Source of the DNA: Agrobacterium tumefaciens
Lineage (GTDB): Bacteria; Pseudomonadota; Alphaproteobacteria; Rhizobiales; Rhizobiaceae
Reading direction: 5' to 3'
Assembly: GCA_017744915.1 (NCBI GenBank)
Contig: JAGIAH010000001.1
Location: 124,001 to 188,000 of the forward strand
Length of the DNA stretch: 64,000 bases
This document shows, one piece after another, positions 29,655 to 38,861 of this stretch (the stretch's first letter is position 1; each line of letters begins with the position of its first letter). The translations under genes were made by a program, and so were the position numbers. The notes beneath the pieces were generated by a model. The model had not been told where the DNA came from. It searched no databases and saw nothing but the letters and a program-made list of their open reading frames with translations.

Positions 29655-30092
29655 ATGAAGAACCTGTTTCTCGCCTGGCAATTCTGGGCGCTGTTATCTG
29701 CAGCTTTCGCAGCGCTGACAGCCATTTTCGCCAAGATCGGCATCGAAAACGTCAATTCGGATTTCGCCACCTTCATCCGCACCATCGTCATTTTAGCCGC
29801 AGCAGGCCTGATGGTTTATGTCACCGGCAACTGGCAGCAGCCTTCCAGCATTTCGGGGCGGACATGGGTGTTTCTCGTGCTTTCGGGTCTGGCGACCGGT
29901 GCCTCGTGGATATGTTATTTCCGGGCGCTGAAGCTCGGCGATGCCGCCCGCGTTGCACCCATCGACAAGCTGAGCGTCGTTTTCGTCGCGGTCTTTGCGG
30001 TGCTGTTTCTGGGAGAAAGGCTATCACTGCCCAATTGGCTCGGCGTCGTGCTGATCGCCTGCGGCGCGGTGCTTGTGGCCTACCGGGGATAG
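29655..30092 (+). CDS. Small EamA (DMT) family membrane protein
   Basis: A 145-residue protein of five predicted helices equal to one EamA repeat: N-terminal FWALLSAAFAALTAIFAKIGI, middle GLATGASWICYFRALKLGDAARVAPIDKLSVV and a last helix LGVVLIACGAVLVAY. Half-size DMT proteins work as dimers in drug/metabolite export; the substrate is unknown. The ATG at 29655 starts directly at the first helix. Flanked by terminators on both sides, so probably monocistronic. Confidence 0.8.
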   Translation: MKNLFLAWQFWALLSAAFAALTAIFAKIGIENVNSDFATFIRTIVILAAAGLMVYVTGNWQQPSSISGRTWVFLVLSGLATGASWICYFRALKLGDAARVAPIDKLSVVFVAVFAVLFLGERLSLPNWLGVVLIACGAVLVAYRG

Positions 30093-30130
30093 ATCAGAAC
30101 CGGAGCCTTTGGTGCAACGCATCATCCTCA

Positions 30131-30165
30131 CTCCGTCACCCCGGCTCAAGGCCGGCATGACGGAG
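30131..30165. terminator. Inverted repeat between EamA gene and aminotransferase gene
   Basis: CTCCGTCA ... TGACGGAG with a CCGGC/GCCGG inner stem, in the 126-bp gap between convergent genes. The CCGTCACCCCGGC core resembles widespread Rhizobiaceae intergenic repeats; it probably acts as a bidirectional terminator. Confidence 0.5.
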
Positions 30166-30218
30166 GAGCGGTTTCGTCCCCTATTACATGTTCCCGGCTG
30201 ACGTGCTCCATAGAACCT

Positions 30219-31571
30219 CTAGCTGCGGGCAGCCGCGGCCTTGTCGAGACCGCGCTTGACGCCTGCAAACAGCTCATCCAGCTGCTCGGCCGTGATGATG
30301 AGCGGCGGGCAGAAGCAGATGGATTCACCGATCGGCCGGGTGATAACGCCTTCGCTTTCTATGGCCGCTGCAAGCGCCAGCGTCGTATCACCCGGTTTCA
30401 TGCCCTCCCACGGCTTCACTTCCAGCGCACCGATGAGGCCGATGCCGCGTGACGAATGGATGAGCGGGTGATCGGCCAGCGCCTTCAGATGATCGAGAAA
30501 TTTGCTCTCCAGTCGGGCGACATTGCCGACAAGATCGCGCTCCTGAATGATCTTGAGGTTTTCGAGGCCTACCGCGGTCGCGACCGGATGGCCGGAGGCG
30601 GTGTAACCATGGCCGAAGGAGCCGATACGGTCTGACTCATCGGCGATCGGCTGGTAGAAATTGTCGTTCATGATGATCGCCGAAAGCGGCATGTAGGACG
30701 ACGAAATCTGCTTGGAAACCACCAGCACATCCGGCTTGATGTCATAGGTCTCGCAAGCGAACATCCTGCCCGTGCGACCGAAACCGCAGATCACCTCATC
30801 CACGACAAGAAGAATGTCGTATTTCTTCAGGATCGCCTGCACGCCCTCCCAATAACCTTCCGGAGGCAACAGAACCCCACCGGCACCCATCACCGGCTCA
30901 CCCCAGAAGGCGGCGATGGTCTCGGGGCCTTCGCGCAGGATCAGGTCTTCGAGCTCCTTCAGGATACGTGCGGTGAATTCCGCTTCGCTTTCACCATCCT
31001 TGCCAAAATGCACATAGGAGGGGCAGGCCGTGTGCAGCATGCGGTCCAGCGGCAGGTCGAAGCTTTCATGGTTGCGCGGCAGGCCGGTGATCGAGGCGGA
31101 CGCGATCGTCACGCCATGATAGCCCTTGATGCGGCCGATGATCTTTTTCTTGTCCTTCTTGCCCAGCGCGTTCGAGCGATACCAGACCATCTTCGCAACG
31201 AGGTCGTTGGCCTCGGAGCCGGAGGAGGTGAAATGCACCTTGGACATCGGTACCGGCGAAAGCTCGATCAACAACTCGGCCAGATCGACGGACGGGCCAT
31301 GGGTCTTGTAGGAGAAGGTGTGGTAATAGGGCAGCTTCTGCATCTGCTTCGTTGCCGCTTCCACCAGCCGCTTTTCGCCGAAACCGAGCGCCACCGACCA
31401 CAGCCCCGCCATCGCCTCGATATAGCGCTTGCCGCTGCTGTCAGTGACATAGATGCCGTCGCCGCTTTCGATCACCAGACCGCCGGTCTTCTCGAATTTG
31501 CGCAGATTGACATTCGGGTGCATCTGGTAGGCGATATCGCGTGCCTCGACGGAATTCGGCAGGATGGTCAT
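30219..31571 (-). CDS. Class-III (omega) aminotransferase
   Basis: A 450-residue PLP enzyme of the class-III family. The cofactor site is visible: FTSSGSEANDLVAKM (phosphate loop), YHGVT, DEVICGFGRTG with the ring-binding Asp, and the Schiff-base lysine in VVSKQISSSYMPLSAI. The length and motifs fit the beta-alanine/GABA/putrescine:pyruvate group; the amine donor cannot be fixed by reading. It is upstream of no related catabolic gene; the SDR gene behind it lies only 36 bp away on the same strand and would be first in a two-gene operon. Confidence 0.85.
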   Translation of the reverse strand: MTILPNSVEARDIAYQMHPNVNLRKFEKTGGLVIESGDGIYVTDSSGKRYIEAMAGLWSVALGFGEKRLVEAATKQMQKLPYYHTFSYKTHGPSVDLAELLIELSPVPMSKVHFTSSGSEANDLVAKMVWYRSNALGKKDKKKIIGRIKGYHGVTIASASITGLPRNHESFDLPLDRMLHTACPSYVHFGKDGESEAEFTARILKELEDLILREGPETIAAFWGEPVMGAGGVLLPPEGYWEGVQAILKKYDILLVVDEVICGFGRTGRMFACETYDIKPDVLVVSKQISSSYMPLSAIIMNDNFYQPIADESDRIGSFGHGYTASGHPVATAVGLENLKIIQERDLVGNVARLESKFLDHLKALADHPLIHSSRGIGLIGALEVKPWEGMKPGDTTLALAAAIESEGVITRPIGESICFCPPLIITAEQLDELFAGVKRGLDKAAAARS

Positions 31572-31607
31572 CGATAAGGGCTCCGTTTCGGTTGATTGGC
31601 TGAGGCG

Positions 31608-32342
31608 TCAGACGTGCTGGCCGCCATTGATGTGAATTTCCGCGCCGTTGATGTAGCTCGACTGTTCCGAGCACAGGAAATAAATGGTCTGCGCCACCTC
31701 GGCGGTGGTTCCGAGGCGGCCGAGCGGCACCTGCGCATCCACCAGTTCGGCCGTTCCGGGAGACAGGATGGCGGTATTGATCTCACCCGGCGCAATGGCG
31801 TTGGCACGCACGCCACGCGGGCCGAATTCATGCGCCAGTTCCCGCGTCAGCGCCGCAAGCGCCGCCTTGGAAGCGGCATAAGCAACACCGGCGAATGGGT
31901 GAACGCGCGACCCGACGATGGAGGTGACGTTGACGATGGAACCCCCAGCGGCCTCCAGTTCCGGCAGCAGCGCACGCGCAAGCAGCGCGGTCGAGATGAG
32001 ATTGACATTCATCACCCGCATCCAGATATCGGCCGTCGTATCCATCACACCGAGACGGCTTCCGCCTTCGCCCTTGGGCGAAATACCGGCATTGTTGACG
32101 AGGGCGGCAAGCTTGCCTTCCGGCAGGCGCGAGCGCACCTCGTCTGCCAGATCATCGATCCGCGACAGATCTTCGAGATCGGCCTGGATATGGCTTTCCC
32201 GTGCGGACGGCCAGCGGCACTCCTCCGAAAAAGGTTGCCGGGACACGGTGAGAATCCTCCAGCCCTTTTCCTGAAACAGCTTGACGGTGGCATGCCCTAT
32301 TCCGCGGCTCGCGCCGGTCAGAAGCATGAAAGGAACAGCCAT
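31608..32342 (-). CDS. Short-chain dehydrogenase/reductase
   Basis: A 244-residue classical SDR: cofactor motif TGASRGIG, NNAG, catalytic Ser in VNVTSIVGS and YxxxK as YAASK, plus the C-terminal INGAEIHINGG. Oxidoreductase acting on an unknown alcohol/ketone with NAD(P). The ATG at 32342 starts right before the first beta strand. First of two minus-strand genes with the aminotransferase, hinting that the SDR oxidises an amino-alcohol or hydroxy acid in the same route, which is inference only. Confidence 0.85.
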   Translation of the reverse strand: MAVPFMLLTGASRGIGHATVKLFQEKGWRILTVSRQPFSEECRWPSARESHIQADLEDLSRIDDLADEVRSRLPEGKLAALVNNAGISPKGEGGSRLGVMDTTADIWMRVMNVNLISTALLARALLPELEAAGGSIVNVTSIVGSRVHPFAGVAYAASKAALAALTRELAHEFGPRGVRANAIAPGEINTAILSPGTAELVDAQVPLGRLGTTAEVAQTIYFLCSEQSSYINGAEIHINGGQHV

Positions 32343-32575
32343 TCGAGAACTCCCGTGCCATGCGAACCGTTGAGCCGGCCGCGCATTCCGCCCGCATGTT
32401 AGAGAGTTACAACCGGCGGACAAGAGCTTTTTTGTCGCGGCGTGGCGGTGGCAAAGGTGCGGCGGGCTAATCCTATTTGATGCGAAGCTTTCACCCGAAG
32501 GGAATATTTGAAGCCTGCCATTTGCCCATAAAATGAGGCCTCCCGAATGTGTGATCAGTATTGGGAGGGGGACGA

Positions 32576-34222
32576 ATGCGCATCGACATCATCGACACGG
32601 ATGCCGGCTTCGAGGCGATCCGTGAAAACTGGGACGCGGTGTTCATGACCGATCCCCACGCCCGGCATTTCCTTTCCTGGGGCTGGCTCAGGGATTATAT
32701 GCCGCGCCGCAGGCGCTGGTTCATCCTCGCGCTCCGTGAACGCCCGGAAGGCTCGCCCTATGTGGCGTTTTTCCCGCTGCGCATCGTCACCGAACCGGAC
32801 AAGAAAACCGGCCGCTTTCACGACAGCATCGTCATGGCCGGCAATGCAGCGGCGGACTACACCGGTTTCATCACCCTGCCGGACTATGAAAATCACGCCG
32901 TTGCCGGTTTCTGCTCCTATATACGCCAGCAGAACTGGACCGAGCTGAAGCTCGACTATCTTTCCGGCCCGCCGGAACGGCGCGACGCGATGATCCGCGC
33001 CCTTCAGGGTCCGCTCGTCATGTTCCGCGACAACATGCCGACCAATCCTTACAACATCAACAATTGCATCTGCCCGGTAGTGGCCCTGCCGGATACGTTC
33101 GACGGTTATCTCGACAGCCATATGAGCAGCCAGACACGGCAGAAGCTCCGGCGCTTCCTGAGAAAGGTGGAGGGCGGTGACGAATATCGCATCACCTTCG
33201 CGACAAAGGAAACGATCAAGCGGGACATGGACATCCTGTTCGATTTCTGGCGCATCCGCTGGGCGCCACACAAGGGCAAGGAGCGCACGGAACTGTTGAT
33301 CGGCGCGACGCGGCAAATGCTGATGGATGTCTATATTCGTGGTGATCTGGAAGTGCCGGTGCTCTGGTTCGGCGACCAGCCGCTCGGCGCGCTCGCCAAC
33401 ATCATCGACCGACAGAAGAAATCGGTCCTCTTCTACATCACCGGCCGCGACGAGAACTGGAAGACACCTTCCCCCGGTCTCGTGCTGCACGGGCACTGCA
33501 TCCGCAGGGCGATCGAGCAGGGCTTCAGGACCTATGATTTCCTGCGCGGCAACGAACCCTATAAATATTTCTTCGGCCCGGAGGAGCAGAAGCTGAGCTG
33601 CACGCTGTTCCGCACCCGCTCGGGCGACAATCTCGGCGGTAGGCTGCACCCGCGCAGCGTCCGCTTCGTTTACGAACAGGCCCTCAAACTTTATAAGACC
33701 GGCAAGAAGGCCGCAGCCCATATTGCCTTCGGGCAGGTGCTGGCCGCAGCGCCCGACCATCTTGGCGCGCAATTCGGCCTCGCCAATCTCTCCTTCGACC
33801 GGGGTGAGTTCCGGGAAGCGGAAATCGCCTTCCTCTCCCTTTTGGCCGCCGGGCAGGAACCCGTTGTCCTGTGGCTGCGCATCGGCGAAACGCGAATGGC
33901 TCAACAGCATTATCATGAGGCATCCGAGGCCTTCCGCCAGGTAACCAATCGTGCTCCCTTCCATCGTGAAGCGCTTTATAAATGCGCCGTGGCGCTGATT
34001 GCCGCCGAAAGAACGGTGGAAGGCGCGGAAATCCTCGACAGGCTGCAGCACTATCATTCGGATGACGCGGCCCATCTGGAATATGCGGAGAAAGCCCGTG
34101 CGGCGCTTGCGCGGCTGGAACTGGCAAAGGCCAAGGTTTTGCTGCCGGCCGATGTCGTCACGCTCGCCGTCAAACCGAAAACGACGGCCAAGCGCTGGCA
34201 CCCGCCAAAGGTTTTGCATTGA
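32576..34222 (+). CDS. celD: Cellulose-locus protein CelD: GNAT-like acyltransferase fused to TPR
   Basis: A 548-residue protein. Residues about 1-360 form a BioF2/FemAB-like GNAT acyltransferase (LSWGWLRDYMPRRRRWFILAL, SSQTRQKLRRFLRKVE, GLVLHGHCIRRAIEQGFRTYDFLRGNEPYKYFF). Residues about 370-500 are TPR-like helices (GKKAAAHIAFGQVLAAAPDH, YHEASEAFRQVTNRAPFH). GGGAGGGG eight bases upstream fixes the ATG at 32576; a TTG 15 bp earlier is unlikely. celD and celE of A. tumefaciens sit beside and convergent to celABC, as here, and are needed for cellulose production; the acylated substrate (glycan or lipid carrier) is not known to me. Confidence 0.82.
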   Translation: MRIDIIDTDAGFEAIRENWDAVFMTDPHARHFLSWGWLRDYMPRRRRWFILALRERPEGSPYVAFFPLRIVTEPDKKTGRFHDSIVMAGNAAADYTGFITLPDYENHAVAGFCSYIRQQNWTELKLDYLSGPPERRDAMIRALQGPLVMFRDNMPTNPYNINNCICPVVALPDTFDGYLDSHMSSQTRQKLRRFLRKVEGGDEYRITFATKETIKRDMDILFDFWRIRWAPHKGKERTELLIGATRQMLMDVYIRGDLEVPVLWFGDQPLGALANIIDRQKKSVLFYITGRDENWKTPSPGLVLHGHCIRRAIEQGFRTYDFLRGNEPYKYFFGPEEQKLSCTLFRTRSGDNLGGRLHPRSVRFVYEQALKLYKTGKKAAAHIAFGQVLAAAPDHLGAQFGLANLSFDRGEFREAEIAFLSLLAAGQEPVVLWLRIGETRMAQQHYHEASEAFRQVTNRAPFHREALYKCAVALIAAERTVEGAEILDRLQHYHSDDAAHLEYAEKARAALARLELAKAKVLLPADVVTLAVKPKTTAKRWHPPKVLH

Positions 34223-34282
34223 AGGCAATGCCCTGTAAGTTGCGACCGGGAAAACCTCCCGGCCGGCTTGCAAGGATATTCG

Positions 34283-35437
34283 ATGTTTCTGACCAACAAG
34301 GACATGCTCGATCTTGTCGAGCTTCGCCATGATCTGCACCGCCATCCGGAAATTTCCGGGGAGGAAAAGGAAACGGCGCGGCGCATCCGCACCTTCCTCA
34401 AACAGGCAAAGCCCGACCGGCTTCTCGCCGATCTCGGCGGTCATGGCGTGGCGGCGGTCTTCGACAGCGGCAAGAGCGGTCCGGCGATCCTCATCCGCTC
34501 GGAACTTGATGCCCTGCCCATTCATGAAAAAAGCGAGGCCGAATACCGCTCGGGCATCGACGGCAAGGGGCATCTTTGCGGCCATGACGGCCACTCCACA
34601 ATTCTGACGGCACTCGCGCTTGGCCTTTCCCGGCAGCGGCCCGAGACCGGCAGCGTCATCCTTTTATACCAGCCGGCGGAAGAAACCGGCGCGGGCGCCG
34701 CCGCCGTCCTCGCCGATCCGCGCTTTCACGAGATAAAACCGGACCATTCCTTTTCGCTCCACAACCTGCCCGGCCTGCCGCTCGGTCATGTCAGCGTGGT
34801 GGAAGGGCCGGTCAATTGCGCATCACGCGGCATCAAAATCCGCCTTTCCGGCAAGACCGCGCATGCTTCCTCACCGGAACACGGCGTTTCGCCGATGCGG
34901 GCGATGGCCGAGCTGATGCCGGCCCTGGCCGAGCTCGGTTCCGGCTTCCCGCCCGAACCCGATTTTTCGATGGTCACGATCACCCATGCCGTGATGGGCG
35001 AAGCCGCATTCGGCATCTCCCCGGCCGACGCGGAAATCTGGGCGACGCTCAGAACGCTGACCGACGACCGGATGGAAAAGCTCTTCGCAGCAGCGGAAAC
35101 ACTGGCAAGAAAGGTGGCAGAGGAACAGCAGCTGACGCTCGCCATCGCCTATGACGATATTTTCCTGCATTGCGAAAATGTACCTGAAGCAGTCGGGCAT
35201 ATCCGACGGGCGCTTGACGAGGAGAAAATCTCCCACAATTCGGAAGGCCTGCCCATGCGGGCATCCGAGGATTTCGGCCGGTTCCGCGCCGTCTCGTCAT
35301 CAGCCATGTTCTTTCTGGGCGCAGGCAGGGATTACCCCAACCTGCACAATCCCGATTATGATTTTCCGGATGCATTGATCGGCATCGGCGCGCGCATCTT
35401 CATGCGCATCATCCGCAACCTGACGGACGTGGCGTAA
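34283..35437 (+). CDS. celE: Cellulose-locus protein CelE: M20-family amidohydrolase
   Basis: A 384-residue member of the M20/peptidase-D amidohydrolase family (IAA-amino acid/hippurate hydrolase type). The metal-binding blocks are visible: LRHDLHRHPEISGEEKETA, CGHDGHSTIL, QPAEETGAGA (catalytic Glu) and SLHNLPGLPLG. The ATG at 34283 follows AAGGATATT. 60 bp after celD and convergent with the cellulose synthase operon. By location it is CelE, reported as required for cellulose in Agrobacterium; how an amidohydrolase contributes is unexplained. Confidence 0.82.
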   Translation: MFLTNKDMLDLVELRHDLHRHPEISGEEKETARRIRTFLKQAKPDRLLADLGGHGVAAVFDSGKSGPAILIRSELDALPIHEKSEAEYRSGIDGKGHLCGHDGHSTILTALALGLSRQRPETGSVILLYQPAEETGAGAAAVLADPRFHEIKPDHSFSLHNLPGLPLGHVSVVEGPVNCASRGIKIRLSGKTAHASSPEHGVSPMRAMAELMPALAELGSGFPPEPDFSMVTITHAVMGEAAFGISPADAEIWATLRTLTDDRMEKLFAAAETLARKVAEEQQLTLAIAYDDIFLHCENVPEAVGHIRRALDEEKISHNSEGLPMRASEDFGRFRAVSSSAMFFLGAGRDYPNLHNPDYDFPDALIGIGARIFMRIIRNLTDVA

Positions 35438-35466
35438 GCAGCAAGCCAGCACTGTACCGACTGCTC

Positions 35467-37809
35467 TCACCCGCCCTGCGGGCCGTTGCTCGGCCGGGCG
35501 GCGCGCACGGCCGCCAGCCCCCTGATGCCATCCTGATTTCCGATGGCCGTCAGGCTTTCGAAAATCTGCGCCGCTTCGCCATAACGGCGCATGGCGAGGT
35601 AGGAGTAACCACGCAGCACCATCAGGTCCGCGCGCTCATCAGCCAGCCGCGCCCGCTGGTCAAGCAGCAGGAGCGTTTCCGCATAACGTTTCGACTGGAA
35701 GGCGGAAACTGCCCTGTCGGCCAGGATCGAAACCTGCAACTCGGTCGCGCGCGGGCGATCCATGCGCGATTTCGTCGCCGAAACGGCGGCGTGGTCCGTC
35801 AAGCCCATGCGCAGATAGGCAAGGCTCTGGCCATAGGCCGCATCGCTTTTGACATTGGATTGACCGCCTTCAATGGCGGATTCGAAGGCTTTCAGCGCCT
35901 CTGCCGGCCGGTTTGTTTCCATCAGGCACCAGCCGAGATCAAGCGCCTGCTGCGGCGGCAGACGCTGCGGATCAGGATAGGCCGCGCAGGAACGCGGGCG
36001 CGAGGCGGCGCTGGTTTCCCTTTGCACCTGCACCGGTCGGCGCGCCTGCTTGCGTGAAGGTTCCGGCTGCTGGACGACAGGCTGGTCATAGACCACCACC
36101 GTCTCACCCTGCGGCGCAGAGGTCGTCGCGGGCGCCGTTATCTGTGCGGCAGCGGGCGGTGCGATTGTGGGGGCAATCGTCCGACCGGACTGGTCAACCA
36201 TACGCGCGGTCCCAACATCCGCGATACGTTGGGAGCGGCTGGCCCATTGCTGCTGGATGCCGCGCAGACCGGCAAGATTGCGAAGATCGTGATAGCTGAC
36301 GGCCATGCCGTAGGCTGAAGGCTCATCATCGGGTTTCCAGCCAAGGGCCGTGCTGAACCATTGCAAGGCAAGCGGCGTCTGGCGGAATGCAAGCGAATAC
36401 CAGCCGAATTGCTGCGCGGTCGCCGCATCCTTGCGCGCCACCGTCTGGGCCGCGATGCGCTGCAGCACATCCGGCGGCAAAACGACAGGCGGCTGCAACG
36501 CCAGAAGATTGGCCGTCGCGGCAAGATAGGTCGCAAGCGCATCGTCGGAGGCCGTGCGCCATTTATACATGATGTCCTCAGCCTCACGCGGCTCGTTACG
36601 GTCGATCAGCGCCAGCGCCAGACCCTGCGAGGCCGACGCGCTGTCTTCTTCCTCGCGCGCCTTGCGGAACCATTTTTCCGCCTCCGTCATGTTCTTCTGG
36701 CGGATATTGTACCAGCCGAGCAGCAGGGCGTCGCTTGCAAGCTTGTCGGTTTCGGCAAGCCTCTCAAGCCGCATCAGATAGGCGGAAGGAACGGTGACGC
36801 TCTCCTTTTCACCCTCTTTCGCTTTTTCTCCGGCCTTGGCCACGAACTGGCGGGCGAGATCGTTCTTAACCGGTTCGAATTCCAGTTGGCCGTCCGCTCC
36901 GGGTTTCTCCCTGGCCAGCAACTCATCCATCACCTCCGCCGGCAAAAGCGCGGAAGCCTTCTGTATCGTCGCGAGCCTGTCGCTGGCGGCCGTGCAATTA
37001 TTGAGGATGTAAAGATAGGCGTCGCGCGCCCGTCCCATTCGATCGGTATTGGCAAAAGCATCCGCCACCCGCCACAGGACATCGACCTCGCTGCAGGTCA
37101 GCAGGCCGGAATTATTGGCGGCCGTATCCACCACCGTCGCATATTGCTTGAGATCGGAAGCATTGACGAGCCGCTGGCGGGCTTCGGCGAGCGAAACCAT
37201 ACCGATGAGATTGTCAGGTGGCTGCCAGCCGGGCTCCGCCTGCTGGCGCTCGGCGATCGCCTTTCTCACCTCGGCATAGCGGCCATCGGTATAAAGCTGC
37301 CACATGGCGTCGAGTTTGGGGTCGCCATTTTCGGGAATGGCGAGAGGATCGGCGGGCGGCGTCCAGTTGGGATAAAGCGTGCGCAGGCGCGCGATTTCGG
37401 CCTGGAGGCGCTGGGTATCACCCTTGGCCGCGAAATAACGCAAAGCACTGAGATCGACTTCCGGCATATCGCCAGATGCGGTTTGGGCCGCGCGGGGGGC
37501 CGGTGCCTGTGCCATCTGTGCTTGCGGCGCTTGCCCGGCGGGCTGCGTCACCGGCAGCGGATCGCTCGCCGGCACGGTTACCGGCGGTGTCGCAGGCTGG
37601 GTTAGCTGCGCCATCTCGCGGTATTTAAGGAAAGCATTGATCTGCGCCGGATTGGCCACGGCAGGCGAAATGCGCTGCACCGCCCGGTTATCGCCGACCG
37701 CTGACGTATGCACATCCGACACCCGACCGAGAATGCTGTCGCGCCAGTGGAAGGCTGCGAGCCCGATCAGAAGCAGAATGAGAGCCGAGGTCGACAGTGG
37801 CTTGTTCAT
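35467..37809 (-). CDS. Periplasmic TPR scaffold protein of the cellulose operon
   Basis: A 780-residue protein with one N-terminal membrane anchor (STSALILLLIGLAAFHW), a Pro/Ala/Gln-rich linker, and repeated TPR-like helices through the body (e.g. LAYLRMGLTDHAAVSATKSR, WFRKAREEEDSASASQGLAL), with a second Pro/Thr-rich linker near residues 550-610. It resembles the TPR half of BcsC but has no outer-membrane barrel. ATGA overlap with celC marks the start at 37809 (an ATG at 37815 is possible) and makes it the last gene of the operon. It probably bridges the synthase and periplasmic enzymes or the peptidoglycan. Confidence 0.72.
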   Translation of the reverse strand: MNKPLSTSALILLLIGLAAFHWRDSILGRVSDVHTSAVGDNRAVQRISPAVANPAQINAFLKYREMAQLTQPATPPVTVPASDPLPVTQPAGQAPQAQMAQAPAPRAAQTASGDMPEVDLSALRYFAAKGDTQRLQAEIARLRTLYPNWTPPADPLAIPENGDPKLDAMWQLYTDGRYAEVRKAIAERQQAEPGWQPPDNLIGMVSLAEARQRLVNASDLKQYATVVDTAANNSGLLTCSEVDVLWRVADAFANTDRMGRARDAYLYILNNCTAASDRLATIQKASALLPAEVMDELLAREKPGADGQLEFEPVKNDLARQFVAKAGEKAKEGEKESVTVPSAYLMRLERLAETDKLASDALLLGWYNIRQKNMTEAEKWFRKAREEEDSASASQGLALALIDRNEPREAEDIMYKWRTASDDALATYLAATANLLALQPPVVLPPDVLQRIAAQTVARKDAATAQQFGWYSLAFRQTPLALQWFSTALGWKPDDEPSAYGMAVSYHDLRNLAGLRGIQQQWASRSQRIADVGTARMVDQSGRTIAPTIAPPAAAQITAPATTSAPQGETVVVYDQPVVQQPEPSRKQARRPVQVQRETSAASRPRSCAAYPDPQRLPPQQALDLGWCLMETNRPAEALKAFESAIEGGQSNVKSDAAYGQSLAYLRMGLTDHAAVSATKSRMDRPRATELQVSILADRAVSAFQSKRYAETLLLLDQRARLADERADLMVLRGYSYLAMRRYGEAAQIFESLTAIGNQDGIRGLAAVRAARPSNGPQGG

Positions 37810-38861
37810 CGGCATTCCCCGTTATTTCCTGCCAGAAACGACAATGCCAGAAGATGCAATGTGGAAGGATAATAAAGTGTTGGCTGGAAGTTTTTAAGTT
37901 CGGCGGAAATGGCCGGACCGCCCGCGACGCAGGCCGCCAGCGCCGGAATGATGCGATAACCGGGATCGGAGAGAACATCCTTCACCGCACCGCTTTTCAG
38001 ATCGAAGGTGCCGGCAGCGCCGCTTTCCAGCGTCATGCCGTCTTTCAGCCGGGCGAGCAACTCCGGCGAGCCCATATGTGCCCTTGCAAGATAAAGCGGA
38101 ATGCGCACCGCATTATAACCGAATTCGGGCGGGAAACCCGAGGCCGGCTGCGGCTTTGTCTTCACCGACACCCAGTCGGCCGGCAGTTTTTTATCGCTGA
38201 AGGCGAATGCGCCGATCTGCGCCACGCCGTCATCGGCAAGCGCTTTCCAGAGTGGCGATGGCGCGACAAGATTGAGCACCGGAAATGCTTCAAAAATCAG
38301 ATAGGAAGGATTGACCACCGGACCATCATCCCGGTCACCCTCGCCAAAACCGCTGGAAGCCGGCAAAAGCAGCGTGCGTCCGCCACGCTGCGCCACGGCC
38401 TTCCTGAGGATGGCGGATGCGATGACAGAAGATGCCTCGGCATAATCCTGCCGGTTCCATTGCCCAGCGGCCAGCGCCAGCGCATAGGCGATCAGGATAT
38501 CGCCATCCGTGGCGTTGTTGATGTCTGTTACGTGCGGTCTGGTGCGCGGATCCCATTTCCAGGCGGAAAGGCCGTCGTCGCGCACCAGCAGTTCGGTGCG
38601 CGTGAAACTCCAGATCAGCTCGAAATCGGACAGGTTGTCGGCAAGCACGGCAAGCCACATGCCGTAACCCTGCCCTTCGCTATGGCTGATATTGCCGTTG
38701 CCGGTATCGATGATGCGCCCGCCAGGATCGAGGAACGCACCTTTATAGGACGCCCATGCCTCCGGCGTAATGGAAGCGGCGCGGCTGACGGAGATGCCCG
38801 TAATCAGCATCATGACCGACAGGCAGAAAAGACCGGCAAGTTTTGAAATCCCGCTCTTCAT
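37806..38861 (-). CDS. celC: Endoglucanase, GH8 (BcsZ type)
   Basis: A 351-residue periplasmic GH8 endo-1,4-beta-glucanase with a signal peptide (LAGLFCLSVMMLITGISVSRA). The acid Glu62 is in HSEGQGYGMWLAV; the aspartates of NNATDGDILIAYALALAAGQW (Asp119, Asp121) fit the GH8 signature. Such an enzyme trims nascent cellulose and is needed for proper fibril formation. ATGA overlaps at both ends couple it to celB and the TPR gene. Confidence 0.9.
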   Translation of the reverse strand: MKSGISKLAGLFCLSVMMLITGISVSRAASITPEAWASYKGAFLDPGGRIIDTGNGNISHSEGQGYGMWLAVLADNLSDFELIWSFTRTELLVRDDGLSAWKWDPRTRPHVTDINNATDGDILIAYALALAAGQWNRQDYAEASSVIASAILRKAVAQRGGRTLLLPASSGFGEGDRDDGPVVNPSYLIFEAFPVLNLVAPSPLWKALADDGVAQIGAFAFSDKKLPADWVSVKTKPQPASGFPPEFGYNAVRIPLYLARAHMGSPELLARLKDGMTLESGAAGTFDLKSGAVKDVLSDPGYRIIPALAACVAGGPAISAELKNFQPTLYYPSTLHLLALSFLAGNNGECR

